Below are positions 57,797 to 64,000 of a stretch of 64,000 nucleotides of DNA, one piece after another (the stretch's first letter is position 1; each line of letters starts with the position of its first letter). Position numbers and translations under genes: made by a program. This stretch comes from Nitrosopumilus sp. b3 (GTDB taxonomy: Archaea > Thermoproteota > Nitrososphaeria > Nitrososphaerales > Nitrosopumilaceae): assembly GCF_014078525.1 (NCBI RefSeq), contig NZ_MU078696.1:471345-535344 (forward strand), given 5' to 3'. The notes below the pieces were generated by a model. It saw only the letters and a program-made list of their open reading frames with translations, was not told where the DNA came from and did not search any database.

Positions 57797-58924
57797 ATGA
57801 GTTTAGTGAATTTTACAAATTTTGATTTTGATCAACTTTTTGCAATGAGTGATGATACAAACCCCCTGATGATGCTGATTTGGATTCTTCCAATTTTCTT
57901 TTTTGTGTTTTATGGTCAGCGAATTCAACTCTATGTGACATCAGGTGAAATTAAAAAAGGAATTAAAAAACTTGATGGATTTCGAAGTGAATCCAGAGAT
58001 GAATTGATTAATTATGTTAACAAAAATTTGAAACCCGTTGATGATCCAACTGCAAAGATTAACCGGTTCATAGATTATTTTACAATAATGCCTGTTGAAA
58101 TGGATCCTAATGGAATTGTTGACAAAGTCCAACATATTGTCAGATCTAGAGAAGACTATACTAGAGAACATGTAAGATCTCTTTCTCCTCAAATGAGTGA
58201 TATTGAATTGAGTAAAGTTCAAACTTTACTTGAAATTGCTTCATCCTTGCAAATGATTTACAAAATAATTAATCACATGTATCTTACTGCAAAAAAACAA
58301 AACAATTATCCGTTAATTTTGCCGTTACAGATGATTCTCCCTTTTATTATGGAGCAATCTGAGGCAATGAAAGAAGCAATCCCTGTATTTAAAAAAGGTC
58401 AACCAGTGGGTGATGGAATTGGTCCAATGGTTGTTGGAAAAATGATGTTAGAAAACCAAAAAGAGACAATTGCATTTCAAACATCACTTGTAAAATCTGA
58501 ATTTGAAGGAAGAAAATTGTTTCTTGTCAAGGCTGATGGTCCTGGTTCTACTGTTGGGCGACCTGCAGATGGTTTGGAAAAAATTGTTTCTGAAAATAAA
58601 ATTGATGCAATAATTATGATTGATGCTGCATTAAAGATGGAAGGTGAGGATTCTGCAACTGTGGCAAGAGGATTTGGTGCTGCAATCGGTGGGATTGGAA
58701 CTGAAAAATTTCAAATTGAGGCAATTGCTACATCTAAAAATATTCCTGTATTTTCTATTGTCGTAAAACAATCAGTCAAAGAGGCAATAACATTGATGAC
58801 AAAAGAAATTGCAGATACTGCTGATGATGTACGTGGGCAAGTAAATGAAATGATTCGAGAGAACACCACTCAAGGTCAATCAATTGTGATAATAGGTGTG
58901 GGTAATACCGGTGGAGTGCCATAA
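57797..58924 (+). CDS. DUF1512-family membrane-anchored protein
   Basis: The 375-residue archaeal protein has one N-terminal membrane span (~25-42). The rest is a cytoplasmic domain with KADGPGSTVGRPADGLEKIV, IIMIDAALKMEGEDSATVAR, GFGAAIGGIGTEKFQIEAIA and a C-terminal VIIGVGNTGGVP. These blocks match DUF1512 as I recall it; the function of that family is not known. The glycine-rich segments could bind a nucleotide or phosphate. A small zinc ribbon gene follows by one nucleotide. Confidence 0.82.
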   Translation: MSLVNFTNFDFDQLFAMSDDTNPLMMLIWILPIFFFVFYGQRIQLYVTSGEIKKGIKKLDGFRSESRDELINYVNKNLKPVDDPTAKINRFIDYFTIMPVEMDPNGIVDKVQHIVRSREDYTREHVRSLSPQMSDIELSKVQTLLEIASSLQMIYKIINHMYLTAKKQNNYPLILPLQMILPFIMEQSEAMKEAIPVFKKGQPVGDGIGPMVVGKMMLENQKETIAFQTSLVKSEFEGRKLFLVKADGPGSTVGRPADGLEKIVSENKIDAIIMIDAALKMEGEDSATVARGFGAAIGGIGTEKFQIEAIATSKNIPVFSIVVKQSVKEAITLMTKEIADTADDVRGQVNEMIRENTTQGQSIVIIGVGNTGGVP

Positions 58925-58925
58925 G

Positions 58926-59105
58926 ATGTTCAAAAAGAAAAAAATTACTTTAGAATACACTATTGAAAAATGCTCTAAATGTGGAACGGAAGTAAAAAGA
59001 AAATATTCTGATGGTGATGTTTTATTTTCTCGTTGCTCAAAATGTACTTCATGTGACGGGATGATGATGATTGAGAAAATTTTTGGTGAAACCCTAGAGC
59101 AATAA
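58926..59105 (+). CDS. Small zinc-binding protein (59 aa)
   Basis: ATG at 58926, one base after the DUF1512 stop, so co-transcribed. The protein starts MFKKKKITLEYTIEKCSKCG and has CSKC (16-19), then CSKCTSC near residue 40, followed by a Met-rich stretch (GMMMIEKIFG). Five cysteines in this order form a zinc ribbon. A frame opening 30 nt earlier would overlap the DUF1512 gene and was not used. The link to DUF1512 is by context. Confidence 0.72.
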   Translation: MFKKKKITLEYTIEKCSKCGTEVKRKYSDGDVLFSRCSKCTSCDGMMMIEKIFGETLEQ

Positions 59106-59112
59106 ATCTGAA

Positions 59113-59226
59113 TTACTTTGTTCTAAATTTCAGGTTACATGATGGGCAAAACCATGAAACTGCCTCTCCTTGTTCTTTAAACATAAACCCGCCACATTTT
59201 GGACATGGTCTTACTTCTTCGCTCAA
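59113..59226 (-). CDS. Zinc-ribbon microprotein (37 aa)
   Basis: A TTG-initiated frame begins 6 nt after the map stop and reads MSEEVRPCPKCGGFMFKEQG, then VSWFCPSCNLKFRTK. CPKCG and CPSC 19 residues apart form a textbook zinc ribbon of minimal size. It is probably the second gene of the map transcript. The zinc-ribbon pattern makes coding likely despite the length. Confidence 0.65.
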   Translation of the reverse strand: MSEEVRPCPKCGGFMFKEQGEAVSWFCPSCNLKFRTK

Positions 59227-59232
59227 TTTACT

Positions 59233-60141
59233 CTATGGTGCCTTTGTAGTTACTGTCACTCCATCTTCCAATGGGATAAACGTATGTTCTGCCTGAGCTA
59301 CTCTCTGCTCATTAACCTCGATTAGAATAGGATATGCTTGAACTGCTTTCTTTTTTATCAAAATATTTAGTAATTCTCTTGCTTGTTTTTCTTCCCATTC
59401 CTTTGTAATCCATCTTAATGCAAATGGGAGCATGTTGAATTCTTGCCAGATAAAATCAAGTAGTCTGTCAGCTTCTGGATCTTTTATTTTCTTTCTTGAA
59501 TTTATTGCAAAAATATTTTTAATTTGTCCATTCCTGACAAATCCTCCACCTTGCTCCGTGGTGACAAATGGCTCACATGCATATGCTGAATTATCTGAAA
59601 GTGAAAATCCTCCAATTGACCAAATATTTGGAATTGATTTTCCAGCATGAATTGTATATTGTTCTAATGAATGTCCACTGAGATTTGCAATTGGTTTATA
59701 CCCTCTTTGTTTAATTGTGGTCTCAATTGTACGCCCAATATCGCTTGCCTTTACTCCTACTTTGATCATCGACATTGCATTACCTAGGGCTTCTTCTGCT
59801 GCCTGAACGAGTCCGTCAAATTGAGCATCATAGCAGACAGTAACTGCCGTATCTGCAATGTGCCCGTTAATTTGAGCACCAAGATCAATTTTTACCAAAT
59901 CTGTATCTTTGATTGTAATAGGATCATTTGGCTCAGCCGTGTAATGTGCAGCAATTTCATTAATACTTGCATTTACTGGAAACGCACATTTTGCCCCTCG
60001 TTTTTTGATCTCACTTTCTACTTCTTCACAAATATCATATACTGATTTCCCAATCCAGTCTTTTACTCTGACCATTTCTCTTACCTCTGCAGCAATTTTT
60101 CCTGCTTTGAGATAGTTTTCTAGTTGCACATTTTTGTTCAT
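59233..60141 (-). CDS. map: Methionine aminopeptidase, type II
   Basis: 302 residues, pita-bread fold, with all five metal ligands: Asp pair in KIDLGAQINGHIADTAV, His in NLSGHSLEQYTIHAG, Glu in ACEPFVTTEQGG and the final Glu in VAQAEHTFI. The insertion between residues ~190 and 260 marks type II (archaeal/eukaryotic). It removes initiator Met from nascent proteins. ATG start. Confidence 0.96.
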   Translation of the reverse strand: MNKNVQLENYLKAGKIAAEVREMVRVKDWIGKSVYDICEEVESEIKKRGAKCAFPVNASINEIAAHYTAEPNDPITIKDTDLVKIDLGAQINGHIADTAVTVCYDAQFDGLVQAAEEALGNAMSMIKVGVKASDIGRTIETTIKQRGYKPIANLSGHSLEQYTIHAGKSIPNIWSIGGFSLSDNSAYACEPFVTTEQGGGFVRNGQIKNIFAINSRKKIKDPEADRLLDFIWQEFNMLPFALRWITKEWEEKQARELLNILIKKKAVQAYPILIEVNEQRVAQAEHTFIPLEDGVTVTTKAP

Positions 60142-60213
60142 TTAGTTGCCTTTAAAATGATTATCTGAGTTGAATAGATCTTTACAAAATAATTGACTAA
60201 GATGATTCTGAAA

Positions 60214-61347
60214 TTATTTTTCTATTATTGCACCGTTTTGAATTAATGCTGTCATTCCATCAAAAAATATCCTATCGCCAATTTTTTCTTGCTCCCATAA
60301 CCCTGCCCTATTTTTGAACCAAATTGGAATTTCTGATGGTTCTGAATCTGTTGGTAGTGATTCTGTGTCAAATGGAACATACTCTAAGACACTATGAATT
60401 TTACTTTCTGAAGTAATTATTTCTGATTCATCGAAATTATTTTGTATCTTTTTATTTGAAAAACTTAGAATTGAAAATCCATTGGGAATTTCTAATTCTA
60501 CAGTATTGACTTCTTTATTATTTTTAATTCGAACATCTATGATCTCTTTAATTGAATCCAAATACATCTGATCATCAATTATTCCATTCACCCACCAATT
60601 TGTAATTTTACGTAAGACTTCTTTAACCACATGCGATGAGTATAGATCATCTGGTAGATATTTTATTGATTTTTGATTCGTTATTTCAGGAATTGGTGCA
60701 AGTACTGAAAAATCTTCTCCTGTTACATCTGAATGTATTTCTGCAATCATATTGTCACATTTTTCATCAGCTACAATTCTTTTAACACATTGTTCATAAT
60801 CTGATTTAAAATCAAGAATTCTTACTATTGAACCGGGATTATATCCATGGTAAGATAAAATGAATTGAGATAATTTTTCTGACAATGACCAAGGAAATTC
60901 AGTATGCTCATATGCTGAGCTAAATTGTGGAGGGGTTGTAGCCATAATTACATGATTATCTATTCGAAGTGAGCCAAAATGTGCATACAGACCATTGTAT
61001 CCATATTTTAGAAATAAATCCTGTCCAATTTTGTCATCAAAAACTAGAATGTTCAAATTAACTTCTGAAAATGTTTTATCAAAAAATTCTCCATGAAACA
61101 GACATTCTGAATCTATTTTTTGATTAGTTATTTTATACATTGCAAAATACTTTTCAACAATTCCTGTCATGTCTAGAACTTTACGATCTTCAGAAACATT
61201 ACATCCTTTATCTGATAGATAGATTATCTGCCATGTTATTCCATTTTCAGTTGATTGTGAATATCCTTGAGTGGTAGCTAATGTGACAAATAGTGTGATG
61301 GCCAACGGTAGGAGAAGAATTCTTTGATTGAATTTTATTTTAAACAC
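60214..61347 (-). CDS. Secreted hypothetical protein downstream of TrmB-receiver
   Basis: The 377-residue protein has a clear signal peptide (basic FKIKFNQR, hydrophobic ILLLPLAITLFVTLA, then TTQGYSQS). The mature part is a soluble alpha/beta protein with five or more cysteines (CNVSEDRK, CLFHGEFF, CVKRIVADEKCDNM), possibly forming disulfides outside the cell. I recognise no family. Its start overlaps the regulator gene by 13 nt, so it is translationally coupled to it and may be an extracytoplasmic partner or target. Confidence 0.8.
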   Translation of the reverse strand: MFKIKFNQRILLLPLAITLFVTLATTQGYSQSTENGITWQIIYLSDKGCNVSEDRKVLDMTGIVEKYFAMYKITNQKIDSECLFHGEFFDKTFSEVNLNILVFDDKIGQDLFLKYGYNGLYAHFGSLRIDNHVIMATTPPQFSSAYEHTEFPWSLSEKLSQFILSYHGYNPGSIVRILDFKSDYEQCVKRIVADEKCDNMIAEIHSDVTGEDFSVLAPIPEITNQKSIKYLPDDLYSSHVVKEVLRKITNWWVNGIIDDQMYLDSIKEIIDVRIKNNKEVNTVELEIPNGFSILSFSNKKIQNNFDESEIITSESKIHSVLEYVPFDTESLPTDSEPSEIPIWFKNRAGLWEQEKIGDRIFFDGMTALIQNGAIIEK

Positions 61348-62552
61348 CTTGTAATTTGTTCAATGTCATAAGGTTTGTAGATAATATCTGTGGGTTTTAC
61401 TTCTTTGAGTTTTTTTGTTGTTGCTGGAGATTTGTCTGCTGTAACCATGATGATTTTTGCTTTAGGCTCAATCTTGCGAATCTCTTCTAGAACATAAAAT
61501 CCATCAACATCAGGCATCATGATATCCAGAAATACTGCCTCTGGACGTAACTTCTTGAATCTCTCAATTGCCTTTTTCCCAGAAGTGCATCTTTCAACTG
61601 ATGAGACGCCCTTTATCTCCAAATAGTCTGCAAAAATATTTACTGCATCTGAATCATCATCTACTACTAGAATTGTTGATTGTTTTTGTGATTTCTTTTC
61701 TTTTTTATTATTTTTTTCTTCAATTACAATATCTTCCCCTGATTCCCAAAGAAATTCACACAAACTTTGCATGTTTTTAATTATATCATTAGAGTTTGTT
61801 ACCATAACTGATTCATCATTGATGTTTTTATTTTCTTGAGATGATGTGTTGCCTGACATTAATACTTGAGATTCACTGCATAGTAATCGCCCTGGTGATG
61901 GAAGAGTTACAATTTTGAATTTATTGATGCCTAATCTTTTAATGTATTCTAGTTTTGTTAATAGCTCAGGTCCTGTCATTAATTTGATATTTGTATTATT
62001 TTTTGTTGCTTTTTTGATAACTTCTGGAATTGAAGTATAATACATTCGAATAATATCTGAAAGTGTTACTACTACGAATAACCTGTCTGTTGTCTCTTCG
62101 ATAATTTTTGCCATTTGATCATAGATGTTATTTCTATTGGAAACTATAGTTAATTTTGGAAGCCCAACTTGAGGCTCATTTAATTTTAAACGTGATAAAA
62201 TTTTTAAAAACTGTGAACTATTTTTTTCTAAATGTTCAACTTTTTGTTTTTGTTTTAAAATTATATCCTTGAGAATACTTTCTGGTTCATTTGCAGAAAA
62301 TTTTATTGGTGATGAAAGGGTCGATGTGGCAAATCCTAAATTTTTTAAATTCTCTAATATTTTGTATGTTCTAACTCTGTCAATTTTTGTAAATGCGCTA
62401 ATCTCACTTGCTTTGACTGAGCCCAATTGTGCTAATCCCACATACGTTTGTGCCTCATCTTCCTCTAAACCAAAATCTCGAAGAATAGTAATTTCATCAT
62501 GCTCTTCACTTTGATTAACATCATCGTCTAGGGAGATATCTTGAACCTGCAT
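61335..62552 (-). CDS. TrmB-family regulator fused to a response-regulator receiver domain
   Basis: 405 residues. Residues ~20-95 form the TrmB winged helix (LGLEEDEAQTYVGL-like FGLEEDEAQTYVGLAQLG, then TKIDRVRTYKILENL). Residues ~105-125 are a coiled coil, ~130-265 the TrmB effector-binding region of the phospholipase-D-like type, and ~292-405 a complete receiver domain. The receiver has the acidic pocket DDD at 298-300, phospho-acceptor Asp343 in FLDIMMPDVDG, Thr371 and Lys393. Phosphorylation could therefore control a TrmB DNA-binding domain. A sensor kinase is divergently encoded next to it, its natural partner. A secreted protein is coupled downstream. Confidence 0.9.
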   Translation of the reverse strand: MQVQDISLDDDVNQSEEHDEITILRDFGLEEDEAQTYVGLAQLGSVKASEISAFTKIDRVRTYKILENLKNLGFATSTLSSPIKFSANEPESILKDIILKQKQKVEHLEKNSSQFLKILSRLKLNEPQVGLPKLTIVSNRNNIYDQMAKIIEETTDRLFVVVTLSDIIRMYYTSIPEVIKKATKNNTNIKLMTGPELLTKLEYIKRLGINKFKIVTLPSPGRLLCSESQVLMSGNTSSQENKNINDESVMVTNSNDIIKNMQSLCEFLWESGEDIVIEEKNNKKEKKSQKQSTILVVDDDSDAVNIFADYLEIKGVSSVERCTSGKKAIERFKKLRPEAVFLDIMMPDVDGFYVLEEIRKIEPKAKIIMVTADKSPATTKKLKEVKPTDIIYKPYDIEQITRCLK

Positions 62553-62596
62553 ATGGAACTTTTACGTCATTTTTGCTATATCATTAGATGTGTTTA

Positions 62597-62657
62597 CATT
62601 ATTCACAAACAATAATGGCTTTTCTTCAAATATTTGTGCCTATAATTCATTATTGTT
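62597..62657. promoter_or_regulatory. Repeated CATTATT / AATAATG inverted motifs in divergent promoter
   Basis: CATTATT (62597-62603) and AATAATG (62611-62617) form an inverted repeat with a 7-nt spacer. A third copy, CATTATTGTT (62648-62657), is a perfect 10-bp inverse of AACAATAATG (62608-62617). The array lies in the 180-nt spacer between the TrmB-receiver gene and the sensor kinase, where an autoregulatory operator would be placed. Confidence 0.4.
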
Positions 62658-62732
62658 TTATGAAATATGTTATTTATGCCAGCTTACTTTCGACAAGCTA
62701 CTCTTTAGTTTTTAAAATCAGGCATTAATTTC

Positions 62733-64000
62733 ATGAAGATTAGGACTAAATTGGTACTGGAAGTTATCGTTTTGTTTGCCCTAGTAGGTATGATTTCTTT
62801 TGTTTCTATAATGAATACAAAACAACTTCAAGATTCATTTTCTAGTATCAGTTCTGAGACCTTGCCTGTTTTAGATACCTTAAAGGATATGCGTTATGCA
62901 TCAACACAACTATCTGCAATAACAATGGAGATTGTGTTAATTGAAGATGAAACTCGTAATACTGGGGAAAATGAATATCGCGAATTAGAGGAAATCCTTG
63001 AGATTAATTTCTATAAAATAGAGCAAGCAAAATCTTTGTTCAATGATTCATTCTCGAAATATTCTAATCTTATGATTGAAAATTATGATGATGAAATCAA
63101 CACTACTGAGGAATTAGCTACAAAATGGAATGATCTTTTATTCATTTCAAATAAAATGATACAATTGAAAGCCTCTGGTGTATCTGGATTTCAAATCTTG
63201 CAACTAAATCAAGATTTTAATTCTTCTTTTGATAAAATGAATGCTGAAATTGATCATGCCATTGAATTGACATCAGGTAACATTGATCAAAGACAAGAAT
63301 ACATTGATTTGCTAGTCACTGAAGTCACTTGGAGTATTGTAATTGCATTAAATCTATTTGTATTAACTGCACTTGTAATCAGATTCTTAATTTTAAGATC
63401 CATCTCTAACCCTCTTAATAAAATCAGAAATGTAACTCACTCTATAGCAAAGGGTGATTTTGTACTGTATCCAGAAAAAGGAAATGATGAAATTTCTGAA
63501 TTAGGAAGAGACATCAATATTATGTCAAATGACCTTGCAGAATTGCATAAAAAAATTATTGAAAAAGAAAGATTGTCTTCAATTGGAAGTCTTGCTACCA
63601 GATTTGCTCATGATATTAGAAACCCTCTATCTGTCATAAAAAATAGTTTTGAAATTATTGAAATTAAAACTAAAAATACTCTTGATGATAGTTTACTGAA
63701 AAATTTTGAACGTATTGGGCGCGCAGTTGAGAGAATTACACACCAAACAGATGATGTTCTAGATTATGTTAGCGTAACAGAAGTAAAACGTGAAAAATGC
63801 TCTTTGTTGTCTATAATTAAATCCACAATAAAAAATAATAAAATTCCTTATGGCGTAAAAATTTCTATTCCTGACAATGACTGCATGATTTTATGTGATC
63901 CTTACAAGCTTGAGATTATTCTTACAAATTTGGTAAATAATGCATGCTATGCAATTAATGATGATGGAAAAATCACATTTAGAATTATTGAAACTGATGA
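62733..64000 (+). CDS. Membrane sensor histidine kinase (cut by window end)
   Basis: The open frame runs from ATG 62733 past the window end; 422 codons are visible. The start MKIRTKLVLEVIVLFALVGM is nearly the same as that of the kinase at 8669. TM1 is at ~7-27, an extracellular helical sensor at 28-~200, TM2 at ~205-228. A HAMP domain follows (ILRSISNPLNKIRNVTHSIA), then HisKA with His293 in TRFAHDIRNPLSVIK and the start of the HATPase domain (ILTNLVNNACYAI). There is no PAS domain. It is divergent from the TrmB-receiver gene and is its likely phospho-donor. Confidence 0.92.
   Translation, partial: MKIRTKLVLEVIVLFALVGMISFVSIMNTKQLQDSFSSISSETLPVLDTLKDMRYASTQLSAITMEIVLIEDETRNTGENEYRELEEILEINFYKIEQAKSLFNDSFSKYSNLMIENYDDEINTTEELATKWNDLLFISNKMIQLKASGVSGFQILQLNQDFNSSFDKMNAEIDHAIELTSGNIDQRQEYIDLLVTEVTWSIVIALNLFVLTALVIRFLILRSISNPLNKIRNVTHSIAKGDFVLYPEKGNDEISELGRDINIMSNDLAELHKKIIEKERLSSIGSLATRFAHDIRNPLSVIKNSFEIIEIKTKNTLDDSLLKNFERIGRAVERITHQTDDVLDYVSVTEVKREKCSLLSIIKSTIKNNKIPYGVKISIPDNDCMILCDPYKLEIILTNLVNNACYAINDDGKITFRIIETD

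Noticed and set aside
1-64000. CRISPR arrays, insertion sequences, integrases, prophage or rRNA genes
   Set aside because: I looked for regular direct repeats with spacers, transposase motifs and rRNA-like GC-rich blocks; none was seen. The only repeats are the 45-bp tandem units and the duplicated repeat-protein gene.

Overview
The window looks like chromosomal DNA of a marine ammonia-oxidising archaeon of the Nitrosopumilus type (Nitrososphaerota/Thaumarchaeota). The DNA is strongly AT-rich. It encodes archaeal information-processing genes (TBP, class I LysRS, archaeal Elp3, type II Met aminopeptidase), GlnK with an Amt ammonium transporter, F420 genes cofG/cofH, an archaeal-type shikimate route (ADTH synthase, DHQ synthase II, GHMP-type shikimate kinase) and a TrmB-type regulator. 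Many genes start with ATG, TTG or GTG about 27 nt downstream of a TTTAWA/TTAAATA box with no Shine-Dalgarno sequence, which fits leaderless transcription. Genus assignment is inference; no database search was run.

Layout. 1-5.1 kb: tail of a membrane protein, a Gna1-like acetyltransferase plus a sugar nucleotidyltransferase, thiDN, small zinc-ribbon genes, thiC and a NUDIX gene. 5.1-16.3 kb: nearly the whole aromatic amino acid trunk pathway on the minus strand, in the order of the reactions (ADTH synthase, DHQS II, aroD, aroE, aroK, aroA, then aroC, chorismate mutase-aminotransferase, tyrA). The run is interrupted only by a plus-strand sensor kinase and a GC-rich structured RNA candidate. 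16.4-19 kb: mqnC and a UbiD-family decarboxylase, both fitting menaquinone synthesis. 19.1-25.8 kb: two proline/alanine/lysine-rich paralogues (one a deletion-frameshift derivative), peroxiredoxin, aquaporin, a methyltransferase, tRNA-Arg(GCG) and a second sensor kinase. 25.8-37.8 kb: an aminotransferase, three CBS-domain proteins, a secreted dienelactone hydrolase-like enzyme, 3-methyladenine glycosylase, an Nramp-like transporter, ferritin, and a patch of cysteine-rich and single-membrane-span microproteins. 37.8-45.4 kb: LysRS, Elp3, a roadblock-like protein with a histone-H1-like tail, a cation/proton antiporter, purM, a PAC2-family protein and a winged-helix regulator. 45.5-48.5 kb: an ammonium-sensing locus with a long PII-like protein, two overlapping membrane microproteins, glnK, amt and a second roadblock-like protein. 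48.6-56.3 kb: a CaCA exchanger, then a probable six-gene operon (SRPBCC, glycosyltransferase, HtrA, cofG, cofH, TldE-like). 56.3-64 kb: a second structured RNA candidate, a tRNA-binding-domain protein, TBP, a DUF1512 protein, zinc ribbons, map, a secreted protein, a TrmB-receiver fusion regulator and a divergent sensor kinase cut by the window end.

Most of this is ordinary core metabolism. The least explained parts are two structured RNA candidates (10686-10770 and 56257-56335), the TrmB-receiver regulator with its divergent kinase and repeated CATTATT operator-like sites, the PII-like/microprotein/Amt locus with an 18-bp perfect palindrome, the LPKG-motif repeat proteins, and at least twelve microprotein genes shorter than 62 codons, most of them cysteine-rich or membrane-spanning. 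No CRISPR array, insertion sequence, prophage or rRNA gene was seen.
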